From assembly GCF_023276435.1 (NCBI RefSeq), contig NZ_JALLPO010000022.1, forward strand, positions 62,001 to 126,000: DNA of 64,000 nt, read 5' to 3'. The notes beneath the pieces were generated by a model, which was not told the origin of the DNA, did not search any database, and was given only the letters and a program-made list of their open reading frames with translations. Made by a program: the position numbers and the translations under genes. Shown here piece by piece: positions 1 to 8,242 of this stretch (position 1 is the first letter of the stretch; every line of letters begins with the position of its first letter). Source of the DNA: Sphaerisporangium perillae. GTDB lineage: Bacteria; Actinomycetota; Actinomycetes; Streptosporangiales; Streptosporangiaceae.

Positions 1-323
1 AGTTTGCCGCCGCTCTCGCCGAGGGCGGCCTCGGCCAGGCGCCGCCCGAGGCCGCGCCGCCGGTGGGCGGGATGCACGACCAGCTCCCCGCTCGGCCCCT
101 CGACCGGGTCGGTCGGGTCGATGTGGGCGAAACCCGCGAGCGCGTCGCCGTCGTACAGGAGCACGGCACGGGCTCCCGGATCACCGCCGTAGCGCAGGTG
201 GAGCATCACATGTTCGTTGAGGGGCCGGACGGAGTCGGACTCGGTGGCGGCGTCGACCAGAGCGACGACGGCGGCCACCTCCTGGTCGCTGAGCCGCTCC
301 CGGATGTCCACGCGCGCGTTCAT
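1..323 (-). CDS. mshD: Mycothiol synthase, N-terminal part (cut by window edge)
   Basis: Mycothiol synthase is a GNAT-fold enzyme that acetylates the cysteine amine of Cys-GlcN-Ins, the last step of mycothiol synthesis in the cytosol. About 107 residues are visible, running off the left edge, so the C-terminal acetyl-transfer domain is missing. The run PLNEHVMLHLRYGGD near residues 34-48 is typical of MshD, and VHPAHRRRGLG near 83-93 is the acetyl-CoA loop of the first GNAT domain. The start is ATG at 321-323. A TAGAGT box lies six bases upstream with no ribosome binding site, so the transcript is probably leaderless. It is divergent from the phosphatase at 424. mshA lies elsewhere in the window. 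Confidence 0.88.
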   Translation of the reverse strand, partial: MNARVDIRERLSDQEVAAVVALVDAATESDSVRPLNEHVMLHLRYGGDPGARAVLLYDGDALAGFAHIDPTDPVEGPSGELVVHPAHRRRGLGRRLAEAALGESGGK

Positions 324-423
324 GCTCAGACTCTAATCTGGCATAAGTCGCCATCTACTGGTGGGGTGAATCGTTACCTCTGAGTCGTTTTATGCTGAGG
401 TTCCGTCTCTACTCTCGTGGGTT
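324..423. promoter_or_regulatory. Divergent leaderless promoters for mshD and the 5'-nucleotidase
   Basis: On the minus strand TAGAGT (330-335) sits six bases before the mshD ATG. On the plus strand TACTCT (410-415) sits eight bases before ATG 424. Neither start has a Shine-Dalgarno sequence. Transcription starting at the A of the start codon is inferred. Confidence 0.55.
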
Positions 424-2127
424 ATGACCCCACGATCGTTCAAGCGGATCGCGGTCGCCGGCATCGTCGCGGCGACCGGTCTCGCAATCGCCGCAGGCCC
501 CGCCTCGGCGAACCCCAAGCCCTCCGTCACGGTCCCCGTGCGCCTCATCTCGATCAACGACTTCCACGGCAACCTGGAGCCGCCCACCGGCTCGGGTGGC
601 GCGATCGTCAACGAGAGCGGGGTCTCGGTCCCGGCGGGCGGCGCCGCCTACATGGCGACCCACCTCAAGTCGCTGGTCAACCAGAACTCCGCCGTCGTGG
701 CCGCCGGCGACCTGATCGGCGCCTCGCCGCTGATCTCCGCCGCCTACCACGACGAGCCGACCGTCGAACTCTTGAGCAAGCTGGGCCTTTCGGTCTCCTC
801 CGTCGGCAACCACGAGTTCGACGAGGGGCTCACCGAGCTCAAGCGCATCCAGAACGGCGGATGCCACCCCACTGACGGCTGTTCCCCGGCCGGCGAGTGG
901 CAGGGCGCCGGGTACCAGTACCTCGGCGCGAACGTCCTGCAGGAGAGCAACGACCGGTACGCGCTGCCGCCGATCGCCATCAAGAAGATCAACGGTGTCA
1001 ACGTCGGCTTCATCGGCCTGGTGACCCAGACCACGCCGACGATCGTGACCGCCTCGGGCATCGCGGGCCTGAAGTTCTCCGAGGAGGTCGAGTCGGGCAA
1101 CCGCGCGGCCGCGCTCCTCAGGCGCGCGGGCGTGAAGGCCATCGTGGCCCTCGTCCACGAGGGCGACCAGATCACCCCGAACCAGAGCCCGGACGCCTGC
1201 CCGGTCACCCCGGGCGCGGGCACCCGGATCGCCCAGGGCCTCAGCGCGGACGTCGACCTGGTCATCATGGGCCACTCGCACCAGGCCTACATCTGCAAGA
1301 CGACGGACCCGGCCGGAAACGACCGCTTCTACACGCAGGGCTCCTCGTTCGGCCGCGTGCTGACGACGATCGACTTCAAGGTGGACAAGAAGACCGGTGA
1401 GGTCGTCCGGTCCTCGGTGGTCGCCGACAACCACGTCGTCACCCGCGACGTCACCGCCGACCCCGTCATCTCGCAGTTCGTGCAGACCTGGAAGGACCGG
1501 GTGTCGACGGTCGCGAACAAGGCGATCGGCAACATCACGGCCGACCTCACGCGCGCGGCGGGGCCGTCCGGCGAGACGGCGCTCGGCGACGTGATCGCCG
1601 ACGCCCAGCTTGAGGCCACCAAGACCGGTGGGAACGCCGAGATCGCGCTGATGAACCCGGGCGGCGTCCGCGCCGACCTGACCTACGCGCCGAGTGGGTC
1701 CGAGGGCGCCGGCGTGGTGACCTACGGCGAGGCCTTCACCGTGCAGCCGTTCAACAACCTCATGCAGGTCGTGACGCTGACCGGGGCCAAGCTGGACGCG
1801 CTCCTCGAGCAGCAGTGGCAGAACGGCGGCGCGACCACGCGCATCCTGCAGCCGTCCGCGTCCCTGACCTACACGATGAGCCTCTCGCAGCCGATCGGGT
1901 CGCGGATCTCGGACATCAAGATCAATGGTGTGCCGGTCACGGACACTCAGTCGATCAGGGTGGCGGCGAACAACTTCCTGGTCGGCGGCGGTGACGGCTT
2001 CAGCGTCTTCAAGGACGGCACCGACCTGTGGAGCGGGCCGCTGGACATCGACGCGTTCGTGGCCTACCTGGGCGCGCACTCGCCGATCGCGCCGCCGGCC
2101 GTCAACCGGATCACGGTCGCCGGCTAG
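424..2127 (+). CDS. Secreted 5'-nucleotidase / bifunctional metallophosphatase
   Basis: This is an exported UshA/NadN-type 5'-nucleotidase that should release phosphate from nucleotides outside the cell. A signal peptide spans about residues 1-29 and ends in ASA. The metallophosphatase domain follows, with metal-binding motifs NDFHGNLE (about 45), GDLIGASPL (about 97), GNHEFDEG (about 126) and GHSHQAY (about 281). The C-terminal nucleotide-binding domain carries NPGGVRADL and FTVQPFNNLMQ. Length (567 residues) fits the family. It stands alone, divergent from mshD and convergent with glnR. The true substrate (AMP, NAD, UDP-sugar) cannot be read from sequence. Confidence 0.9.
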   Translation: MTPRSFKRIAVAGIVAATGLAIAAGPASANPKPSVTVPVRLISINDFHGNLEPPTGSGGAIVNESGVSVPAGGAAYMATHLKSLVNQNSAVVAAGDLIGASPLISAAYHDEPTVELLSKLGLSVSSVGNHEFDEGLTELKRIQNGGCHPTDGCSPAGEWQGAGYQYLGANVLQESNDRYALPPIAIKKINGVNVGFIGLVTQTTPTIVTASGIAGLKFSEEVESGNRAAALLRRAGVKAIVALVHEGDQITPNQSPDACPVTPGAGTRIAQGLSADVDLVIMGHSHQAYICKTTDPAGNDRFYTQGSSFGRVLTTIDFKVDKKTGEVVRSSVVADNHVVTRDVTADPVISQFVQTWKDRVSTVANKAIGNITADLTRAAGPSGETALGDVIADAQLEATKTGGNAEIALMNPGGVRADLTYAPSGSEGAGVVTYGEAFTVQPFNNLMQVVTLTGAKLDALLEQQWQNGGATTRILQPSASLTYTMSLSQPIGSRISDIKINGVPVTDTQSIRVAANNFLVGGGDGFSVFKDGTDLWSGPLDIDAFVAYLGAHSPIAPPAVNRITVAG

Positions 2128-2155
2128 GCGAACCGTCGTCGAACACCGCTATCGT

Positions 2156-2190
2156 CGAAGTGGGCCCGGCGCCGTTGCCGGCCCGCTTCG
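2156..2190. terminator. Hairpin between convergent 5'-nucleotidase and glnR
   Basis: Arms 2156-2170 and 2177-2190 pair with one bulge and one wobble around a six-base loop. There is no U-tract, as is common for GC-rich actinobacterial terminators. It could serve both convergent genes. Confidence 0.5.
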
Positions 2191-2211
2191 GCTGGTGGGA
2201 AGCCGTTCCGG

Positions 2212-2931
2212 CTAGTGGCGGGCGGGCGCCGGCTCGCGGTCTTCGGCCTGCTCGCCACCCCGGTCGGGCACGAAGCGGTACCCCACGTTGCGGACGGTGC
2301 CGATCAGGGACTCGTATTCGGCGCCCAGCTTGGCGCGCAGGCGCCGCACGTGGACGTCGACCGTGCGGGTGCCCCCGAAGTAGTCGTACCCCCAGACCTC
2401 CTGCAGCAGCTGGGCGCGGGTGAAGACCCGGCCCGGGTGCTGCGCGAGGTACTTGAGCAGCTCGAACTCCTTGAACGTCAGGTCAAGGGCGCGGGTGCGC
2501 AGCCGGGCGGTGTAGGTGGCCTCGTCGATGGACAGGTCGCCGCTGCGGATCTCGTCGGGCACCTCGTCGGTGGCGGCGATCGAGAGCCTGCCGACGGCGA
2601 GCCTGAGACGGGCCTCGACCTCCGCGGGGCCCGCGGTGTCCAGCAGGACGTCGTCGGCCCCCCATTCGGCGGTCATCGCGGCGAGCCCGCCCTCGGTGAC
2701 GATCACCATGAGCGGGCAGTCGATGCCCGTCGTACGCAGGAGGCGGCAGAGGCTCTTGGCGTGCACGAGCTCCCTTCGCGCGTCGACGAGCACGGCGTCG
2801 GCGGGAGGGGCGTCGATCAGCGCCGACGCCTCCGCGGGAGCGACCCGCACCGAGTGGAGCAGCAGCCCTAGTGCTGGCAGTACCTCAGCTGAGGGCTCCA
2901 GGGCATTGGTGAGCAGGAGCAGATTACTCAC
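2212..2931 (-). CDS. glnR: Nitrogen regulator GlnR (atypical OmpR-family response regulator)
   Basis: GlnR is the global regulator of nitrogen uptake and assimilation in actinomycetes, acting as a dimer on gTnAc/GaAAc boxes. The first half is a receiver-like domain ([14 protein letters not shown] onward) and the second half a winged helix with [40 protein letters not shown] and [10 protein letters not shown], nearly identical to known GlnR. The frame stays open to 2985, but a strong AGGAGGTG lies just before GTG 2929-2931, so this start (239 residues) is preferred. No partner kinase lies beside it, as expected for an orphan regulator. Confidence 0.92.
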   Translation of the reverse strand: MSNLLLLTNALEPSAEVLPALGLLLHSVRVAPAEASALIDAPPADAVLVDARRELVHAKSLCRLLRTTGIDCPLMVIVTEGGLAAMTAEWGADDVLLDTAGPAEVEARLRLAVGRLSIAATDEVPDEIRSGDLSIDEATYTARLRTRALDLTFKEFELLKYLAQHPGRVFTRAQLLQEVWGYDYFGGTRTVDVHVRRLRAKLGAEYESLIGTVRNVGYRFVPDRGGEQAEDREPAPARH

Positions 2932-3224
2932 AGCACCTCCTAATCCAGAGGCTGACCGGGGGCGAGTCGATACGGCGTTGTTCACTCACCGCATCGGCCT
3001 CCTCCCCGCGTTGTGACGGCGCCAGCCGTACAAACACGTAAAGGACCCGGGGGCTACGTCGCCCAGGTCCCGTCAGTACGTGAGGATAGCCCACTAGATA
3101 GGCGAGTCCATAGGGCGTCCATCCGGTGAACGGTCCATCACGCGGGAAACAACCGTAACCATTCCCTCGCGGTGCGTGATTGACGCCTGTGCGGTGTGCG
3201 TCGCCGTGAAGGAAGAGGTGGCTG

Positions 3225-3482
3225 ATGGCAAGGGGTACGGTACGTTTCTGGGCGGCGGCGAAGGAGGCCGCCGGGGTGGCCGAGGAGCCGTTCGAGGCGC
3301 TCACGCTTGGCGACCTGGTGGCACAAATCACACTAAAGTATGAGAAATCAGACCTGCCGCGGGTGGTGGCCCGCTCGTCGTTCCTGGTGAACGGCGATCC
3401 CGCCGGCACTCGCGACCTCCGGACGATCACGCTCCCGGAGGGCGCGACGGTGGAGATCCTGCCGCCCTTCGCCGGAGGCTGA
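3225..3482 (+). CDS. MoaD/ThiS-family sulfur carrier protein
   Basis: This is an 85-residue ubiquitin-fold protein ending in PPFAGG. The C-terminal Gly-Gly is the site that is adenylated and thiocarboxylated in MoaD and ThiS carriers, so it probably donates sulfur for molybdopterin, thiamine or another cofactor. GGAAGAGGTGGCTG precedes the ATG and acts as ribosome binding site. No moaE, thiG or adenylyltransferase is adjacent, so the pathway is not fixed by context. Sequence closeness to MoaD (SSFLVNGDP, LPEGATVEILPPFAGG) favours a MoaD-like role. Confidence 0.8.
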   Translation: MARGTVRFWAAAKEAAGVAEEPFEALTLGDLVAQITLKYEKSDLPRVVARSSFLVNGDPAGTRDLRTITLPEGATVEILPPFAGG

Positions 3483-3538
3483 CCCCGAGGGTTGCGCACG
3501 GATACTCTGATCGGCATGCGGACCCCCAAAGGAGTCGG

Positions 3539-4216
3539 ATGCGCAAATTGATCGTGTTCCTCATCCTGCTCGGTGTCCTGCTGGCCGTGCTCGACCGCGT
3601 CGCCGTCGCCGGGGTGCAAAGCGAGGTGGCCCGTCAGGTCGCGGCGAAGTACGACCTCGACACGCCGCCCACCGTCACGGTGCACGGCATCCCGTTCCTC
3701 ACCCAGGCCGTCGCCGGACGGTACGAAGAGGTCGGCGTCGCCATCGGGAAGATGACGACCCCCGACGGCGCGAAGATCGTGCGGATCGACGCCGTCCTGC
3801 GGGGCGTGCACGCCCCGCTCATGGACCTGATCCAGAACTCCGCCACGGCGAGCGTGACCGCCGATAAGGTCACCGGCACCGTGGTGGTCTCGAAGGAGAC
3901 CCTGAACGCCCGGGCGCCGCGCGGGCTCCGCGTCGAGGGCAACGGCGACGACAGCCTCCAGGTCACCGGCAAGGTCACCGTGGCCGGCATCGCGATCCCG
4001 GTCACGGCGAAGATGAAGATCGAGGTGGTCGCGGGCGGCGTGCGGCTGACGCCCGAGAACGTCAACGGCATCCAGGTGCCGAACGCCAGCCGGCTGCTCA
4101 GCTTCAACGTGCCCATCAAGGACCTGCCGCTCAATCTGAAGATCGACCGCGTGCGCTCCACGAGCGAGGGGCTGGCCGTCGAGGCCACGGCGACGGACGT
4201 GCCGCTGCGTGGCTGA
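3539..4216 (+). CDS. DUF2993 (LmeA-like) exported lipid-binding protein
   Basis: A 225-residue protein with an N-terminal hydrophobic segment (about 3-20, signal peptide or anchor) followed by a DUF2993 domain. Mycobacterial LmeA, of the same family, binds phospholipid in the periplasm and aids lipomannan maturation. A similar envelope role is possible here but not shown. AAAGGAG sits four bases before the ATG. Its 3' end overlaps the following sigma-factor gene by eight bases, so the two are translationally coupled and probably co-transcribed with the anti-sigma gene. Confidence 0.8.
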   Translation: MRKLIVFLILLGVLLAVLDRVAVAGVQSEVARQVAAKYDLDTPPTVTVHGIPFLTQAVAGRYEEVGVAIGKMTTPDGAKIVRIDAVLRGVHAPLMDLIQNSATASVTADKVTGTVVVSKETLNARAPRGLRVEGNGDDSLQVTGKVTVAGIAIPVTAKMKIEVVAGGVRLTPENVNGIQVPNASRLLSFNVPIKDLPLNLKIDRVRSTSEGLAVEATATDVPLRG

Positions 4217-4760
4217 ACCAGAGCCGGTCGCCGTACGTCCTGAGGATGTGAGCCCCGCCGGAACCGCCGACGAGCAGCTGATACGCACTCTCTTCGATGA
4301 GCACGCGGGGTCACTCTACGGTTACGTGTTGCGGCTGACGGGCGATCCGGGCAAGGCGGAGGACGTGGTACAGGAGACGCTGTTGCGGGCGTGGAAGCAC
4401 CCCGATGTGCTGGCGGACCGGCCGGTACGGGCGTGGTTGTTCACGGTCGCCCGCAACCTGGTCGTCGACCAGCATCGCGCCCGCAGGTCGAGGCCGCCGG
4501 AGACCGGCGACGAGGCCCTCGCGGTCCTGCCCGCCGACGACGAGCTGGAGCGGGCGGTCGAGTCGTGGGGGGTCGCCGACGCCATCGCGACCCTGCGGCC
4601 GGAGCATCGCGAGGTGCTGCTGGAGACCTACTACCGGGGCCGGTCGGTGAGAGAGGCCGCCGAGGCGCTGGGCATCCCGCCCGGCACGGTGAAGTCGCGC
4701 ACGTACTACGCGTTGCGCGCGCTGAAGCTCGCACTCGAGGAGCGGGGGCTCGCGCCATGA
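4209..4760 (+). CDS. ECF sigma factor (SigL/SigK-like)
   Basis: A 183-residue extracytoplasmic-function sigma factor. Region 2 covers about residues 36-66 (LYGYVLRLTGDPGKAEDVVQ). Region 4 covers about 128-172 (LRPEHREVLLETYYRGRSV, then the helix-turn-helix IPPGTVKSRTYYALR). The start is GTG inside the previous gene. The stop overlaps the ATG of the zinc-finger anti-sigma gene in an ATGA junction, which is the usual sigma/anti-sigma arrangement. The signal and target genes are unknown. The DUF2993, thioredoxin and rhodanese genes on the same strand suggest envelope or thiol stress. Confidence 0.9.
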   Translation: MAEPEPVAVRPEDVSPAGTADEQLIRTLFDEHAGSLYGYVLRLTGDPGKAEDVVQETLLRAWKHPDVLADRPVRAWLFTVARNLVVDQHRARRSRPPETGDEALAVLPADDELERAVESWGVADAIATLRPEHREVLLETYYRGRSVREAAEALGIPPGTVKSRTYYALRALKLALEERGLAP

Positions 4761-5599
4761 GCGCCTGTGAGGACGTACGGATGTCGCTCGGCGTGCACAT
4801 GCTCGGCGCGCTCGACCCGGAAGAGGCAGTCCTGGTCGAGGCCCATCTCGCGACATGTCCGGAATGTCGTGCCGAGTTCGACGAGCTGAGCGGGCTCACC
4901 GCCCTGCTCGGCCGCGTCTCGGAGGAGGACATCGAGCAGGCGGCCAAGCCACCGCAGGCCGTGCTCGACCGCCTGGTCGCCGCGTCCGCCAAGCGGCACC
5001 GGGCGACGAGGATCATGCTCGGCCTGGCGGCGTCCCTCGTCGCGGTCGCCCTGGGCGGCACGGCATGGCTCGCCGTGGGGCGGTCCCAGAACGCCACCAC
5101 GTCCGCCGCGGCCCCCGCGGCGAGCAGCGACGGGCCCATGGACGCCGCCGGGCGCGGGGTGCTGGACTCCCAGCAGAGCGAGGCCCTCGCCGCCACCCCC
5201 GCCCAGTCGTCCCTGGCCAAGGACGTCCCGCAGGCGGCTCCTTCGGCGAGCGCCCTCCGGTCTCCGGCCGCCACGGGCTCGCCGGCCCCCATCCCGCTGA
5301 CGGGTCGCTCCGGCCAGGTGCGCGCGGAGCTGGTGATGATCCCGGGCGGAGAGGGCACGACCGTCGAGATCTCGCTCACCGGCGTGCCCGACGGCACCTC
5401 CTGCCGGCTCAGCGCCATCGGGACCGACGGCACGGTGTCGCCCGCCGGGAGCTGGACGGTCGGCCGGGGGCAGTACCACGGCGGGCCGGCCAGGTTCCTG
5501 GGGCATACGGAGCTCGCGATGGACCGCATCCGTGCCTTCGAGGTCCGCACCGCCGCCGGCAAGCGCCTGCTCTCCATCGACTACGTCCACGGCGGGTAA
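4757..5599 (+). CDS. Zinc-finger (zf-HC2) membrane anti-sigma factor
   Basis: This 280-residue protein should hold the preceding sigma factor at the membrane until a signal arrives. The N-terminal anti-sigma domain has H30-x3-C34-x2-C37 in HLATCPEC, the zinc-binding ZAS motif. A single membrane segment lies at about 78-100 (ILGLAASLVAVALGGTAWLAV). It is followed by a low-complexity Ala/Ser linker and an extracellular domain of about 95 residues resembling the sensor domains of SigL/RskA-type anti-sigmas. The ATG overlaps the sigma-factor stop codon. A 9-bp perfect hairpin covers its stop codon (5589-5609). Confidence 0.88.
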   Translation: MSACEDVRMSLGVHMLGALDPEEAVLVEAHLATCPECRAEFDELSGLTALLGRVSEEDIEQAAKPPQAVLDRLVAASAKRHRATRIMLGLAASLVAVALGGTAWLAVGRSQNATTSAAAPAASSDGPMDAAGRGVLDSQQSEALAATPAQSSLAKDVPQAAPSASALRSPAATGSPAPIPLTGRSGQVRAELVMIPGGEGTTVEISLTGVPDGTSCRLSAIGTDGTVSPAGSWTVGRGQYHGGPARFLGHTELAMDRIRAFEVRTAAGKRLLSIDYVHGG

Positions 5600-5609
5600 C
5601 ACCCGCCGT
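5589..5609 (+). terminator. Hairpin over the anti-sigma stop codon
   Basis: ACGGCGGGT and ACCCGCCGT form a perfect 9-bp stem with a three-base loop that contains part of the TAA stop. There is no U-tract, so termination activity is inferred. Confidence 0.4.
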
Positions 5610-5853
5610 CCCTTACGTCCGGGTTTGTGCGACTCGCGCCCTCTCCCACAGCCGGGCTGGAACGACTCATGCCGGCCCCTACGCCCGGAGCGGGGTGAGT
5701 CGTGCCGTCCCCCTATGCCCGGACCGGGCGACTCGTGGCCGGGCGGCCCGGGCCCCTACGCCGACCCGTGGCGCCACCCCTGAACGCGGGCCTCCCGCCG
5801 CGGGTGCGCGCGCCGGGCCCGTTCCAGGAAGAGCGGATCCTCCGGTGCGGGGA
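5610..5853 (+). repeat. Degenerate tandem repeats in the gap before the thioredoxin gene
   Basis: Three imperfect units of about 30 bases, near 5610-5639, 5676-5705 and 5711-5740, share the pattern CCCTAYGCCCGGA followed by a GACTC/GAGTC core. A partial fourth unit lies near 5752. No gene or promoter is evident. It may be decayed or regulatory sequence. Confidence 0.45.
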
Positions 5854-6318
5854 ATGAGGGCCAGGGGGCAGGTGTTGTCGCAGGCGATGACAGGCCTGCT
5901 GGTGCTCTGCGCGACGCTCGCCGCCGGTCTCATCGTCGGGTTGACGATGCGGCGGCGCGGCGGTGCCGTGCGCGCCGTGAGGAGTGACATGGACGTGGTG
6001 GCGGCCGGTGACCTCGGCGCCGAGCTGGGCGAACGGGCCACGCTCGTGCAGTTCTCCACCGCCTTCTGCCAGCCCTGCCGGGCGACCAGGCGCGTGCTTT
6101 CCGAGGTCTCCGGCATGGTGCCCGGCGTGCGGCACGTGGAGATCGACGCCGAGTCCCGGCTCGACCTCGTCCGGCGTTTCGACGTCATGCGCACGCCGAC
6201 CGTCCTGGTGCTCGACCACCAGGGCAGGGTGGTCAAGAGAGCGTCCGGCCAGCCGCGAAGGGCGGACGTCATCGCGGCCCTCGGTCTGGCAGCGTCTCAG
6301 GAACCGGACGCGACGTGA
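5854..6318 (+). CDS. Membrane-anchored thioredoxin-family protein
   Basis: An N-terminal membrane segment (about residues 13-31, TGLLVLCATLAAGLIVGL) is followed by a thioredoxin fold with active site FCQPC (about 65-69) and the cis-proline stretch MRTPTVLVLD. Gln instead of Gly in the CxxC and the missing Trp are typical of this actinobacterial subgroup, not of classical TrxA. The redox domain is probably tethered to the membrane, and its side was not determined. The start is uncertain: ATG 5854, GTG 5872 and ATG 5887 are all in frame and none has an ideal ribosome binding site. It lies just before DUF4395 and rhodanese genes. Confidence 0.82.
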   Translation: MRARGQVLSQAMTGLLVLCATLAAGLIVGLTMRRRGGAVRAVRSDMDVVAAGDLGAELGERATLVQFSTAFCQPCRATRRVLSEVSGMVPGVRHVEIDAESRLDLVRRFDVMRTPTVLVLDHQGRVVKRASGQPRRADVIAALGLAASQEPDAT

Positions 6319-6520
6319 CAGATGGCAAGACGGCGGGTACTGTCGTGCACATGACACCCTCGACAGAGCTGCTGACGAAGCGGCGCGCGGTTGATTTCTG
6401 CCGCGTCGCCACCGCGCTCTGTCGTATGGCCTGAGGGCGATCTCGCGGCCTTTCGCCGCATCGATCTGAAAGTGCCCGATCTCCGCGTTTCCGGCACGAT
6501 CCCTTCAGGAGCCACCCGCC

Positions 6521-6931
6521 ATGCAGGTCGATCCCAGAAGCACGCGTTTTTCCGCGGTCATCACAACGGTCGTTCTCGCGCTGGTCCTGCTCACGGGCAA
6601 CGCCTGGCTTCTTCTCGCCCAGGGTGTGGTCTTCGCCCTGGGGGTCGCCGGTGCCTCGCCATACGGGCTGATCTTCAGACGGTTGGTGCGGCCGAGGCTC
6701 GGTCCGCCGGCAGAGCTGGAGGATTCGACCCCGCCCCGCTTCGCGCAGGGTGTCGGTCTGGTCTTCGCGCTCGCCGGGCTGATCGGATTCGCCGCGCAGA
6801 TCACGGTGCTCGCGCTCGTCGCGACCGCCGCGGCCCTGCTCGCCGCCTTTCTCAACGCCGCCTTCGGCTTCTGCCTGGGCTGCGAAATGTACTTGATCAT
6901 CCGCCGTCTAATGCCCGCCGCAACCCGATAA
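6521..6931 (+). CDS. DUF4395 integral membrane protein
   Basis: A 136-residue membrane protein with about four hydrophobic segments and the DUF4395 signature NAAFGFCLGCEMYL, in which a CxxC pair lies in the last membrane segment. It is preceded by TTCAGGAGCC. DUF4395 genes commonly sit between a thioredoxin-family gene and a sulfurtransferase gene, exactly as here. A role in passing reducing equivalents or sulfur across the membrane is a reasonable inference, but the family is not characterised. Confidence 0.82.
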   Translation: MQVDPRSTRFSAVITTVVLALVLLTGNAWLLLAQGVVFALGVAGASPYGLIFRRLVRPRLGPPAELEDSTPPRFAQGVGLVFALAGLIGFAAQITVLALVATAAALLAAFLNAAFGFCLGCEMYLIIRRLMPAATR

Positions 6932-6945
6932 CGGGAGGTTCCCCA

Positions 6946-7785
6946 ATGAGCCGCTCCGCCGTACTGGTGGACGCCGACTGGGTCGAGGCCAACCTCGACA
7001 CCTCTGGCGTCGTCCTCGTCGAAGTCGACGAGGACGCCAGCGCCTACGACAAGGGCCACATCCGTGGCGCCGTGAAGATCGACTGGAAGCAGGATCTGCA
7101 GGACCCGGTCCGCCGCGACTTCGTGGACCGTGAGGGCTTCCAGGCCCTGCTGTCGGCTCGGGGCATCGACAACGACGACACCGTGGTCCTCTACGGAGGC
7201 AACAACAACTGGTTCGCCGCCTACGCCTACTGGTACTTCAAGCTCTACGGCCACGAGAAGGTCCGCCTCCTCGACGGCGGCCGCAAGAAGTGGGAGCTCG
7301 ACTCCCGCGAGCTGGTCAAGGACGTGCCCGCGCGTCCCGCGACGCAGTACGTCGCCAAGGACCAGGACCTCTCTCTGCGCGCCTTCCGTGACGACGTCGT
7401 CGCCGCGATCGGCAAGCTCAACCTCGTGGACGTCCGCTCGCCCGACGAGTTCACCGGCAAGCTCCTCGCCCCGGCCCACCTGCCGCAGGAGGCCGCGCAG
7501 CGTGGCGGGCACATCCCGACCGCGCGCAACATCCCGTGGTCCAAGGCGGCCAACGACGATGGCACCTTCCGCTCCGACGACGAGCTGCGCACGCTCTACG
7601 CCGACGCGGGCGTCGACTTCGACAAGGACACCATCGCCTACTGCCGCATCGGCGAGCGTTCCGCCCACTCCTGGTTCGTGCTGCACGAGATCCTCGGCCA
7701 GGCGAACGTGAAGAACTACGACGGTTCGTGGACCGAGTACGGCTCGCTCGTGGGCGTGCCGATCGAGCTGGGAGAGGCCCGATGA
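6946..7785 (+). CDS. Thiosulfate sulfurtransferase (two-domain rhodanese, SseA/CysA type)
   Basis: A 279-residue rhodanese that moves sulfane sulfur from thiosulfate to thiol acceptors. The first domain is catalytically silent and the second holds the active-site loop CRIGERS (about residue 230), the usual sequence in actinobacterial CysA/SseA enzymes. GGGAGG precedes ATG 6946. The last bases overlap the start of the sseC-type gene, the arrangement also seen for cysA2-sseC in mycobacteria. Confidence 0.92.
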   Translation: MSRSAVLVDADWVEANLDTSGVVLVEVDEDASAYDKGHIRGAVKIDWKQDLQDPVRRDFVDREGFQALLSARGIDNDDTVVLYGGNNNWFAAYAYWYFKLYGHEKVRLLDGGRKKWELDSRELVKDVPARPATQYVAKDQDLSLRAFRDDVVAAIGKLNLVDVRSPDEFTGKLLAPAHLPQEAAQRGGHIPTARNIPWSKAANDDGTFRSDDELRTLYADAGVDFDKDTIAYCRIGERSAHSWFVLHEILGQANVKNYDGSWTEYGSLVGVPIELGEAR

Positions 7786-8084
7786 CGACCATCCAGGGGT
7801 GCGCCGCACCCGAGCAGACCGTCGCGCTTCCCGCCGGCATCGACCTGTCGACGCAGGCCGTGATCCAGGGTGTGGTGACCGGCGCGGGCACCGCGTACGC
7901 CCGCCTCCTGGACCACTCCGGCGAGTTCACCGGCGAGGTCGTCGTGTCCGACGAGGGCATCTTCCGCTTCTTCGCCGCGCCCGGCTCCTGGACCGTCCGC
8001 ATCATCGCGGGCGGCGGCGTCAGCAAGGACATCGCGGTGGAGGCCCGCCTCGGCGAGGTCTCCCAGCTCCAGGTCACCGTCTGA
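7782..8084 (+). CDS. DUF1416 protein (SseC-like)
   Basis: A 100-residue protein of the DUF1416/SseC family, coupled to the upstream sulfurtransferase by an ATGA overlap. The opening GCAAPEQ contains one Cys, and the rest forms a predicted beta-rich domain with FRFFAAPGSWTVRII. Members are always found with rhodanese genes and are thought to help sulfur transfer, without a proven activity. It is the last gene of the operon and is followed by two strong hairpins. Confidence 0.85.
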   Translation: MTTIQGCAAPEQTVALPAGIDLSTQAVIQGVVTGAGTAYARLLDHSGEFTGEVVVSDEGIFRFFAAPGSWTVRIIAGGGVSKDIAVEARLGEVSQLQVTV

Positions 8085-8115
8085 CGGTCACCGACCGTCT
8101 CCCGGCTCGGTGACC

Positions 8116-8192
8116 GGAGCGGGTCGTTCACCCGCTCCGATGACAGTGCCGCCCGGCAGAGGCCGGCGTTCCCGCGAGGGAACGCCGGCCTC
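8116..8192 (+). terminator. Double hairpin terminator of the rhodanese operon
   Basis: The first stem pairs 8116-8124 with 8130-8138 (9 bp, loop of five). The second pairs 8159-8173 with 8178-8192 (15 bp, no mismatch, loop GCGA). Both follow the sseC-type stop codon. Confidence 0.7.
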
Positions 8193-8229
8193 TCGCGTGA
8201 TGCGGCTGCGACGGCTGGGGCTGCGTCGA

Positions 8230-8242
8230 TAGGATGCACCAG
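8230..8242 (+). promoter_or_regulatory. Leaderless -10 box of module-A membrane protein
   Basis: TAGGAT at 8230-8235 is followed by seven bases and ATG 8243. The paralogous gene at 11950 has TAGCAT with the same spacing and similar flanks, which supports both the promoter and the start choice. Confidence 0.6.

Noticed and set aside
409-2079. Long open frame (556 codons) on the minus strand opposite the 5'-nucleotidase
   Set aside because: Its product is low-complexity Arg/Gly/Val/Asp sequence typical of antisense frames in GC-rich genes, and the plus strand encodes a complete enzyme.
2932-2985. Upstream extension of the glnR frame by 18 codons
   Set aside because: A strong AGGAGGTG ribosome binding site falls inside the extension, right before GTG 2931, and GlnR proteins start at that point.
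3148-3162. GAAAC-N4-GTAAC motif upstream of glnR considered as a GlnR box
   Set aside because: The known GlnR boxes have six-base spacing between half-sites. The spacing here is four and no further half-sites are in phase.
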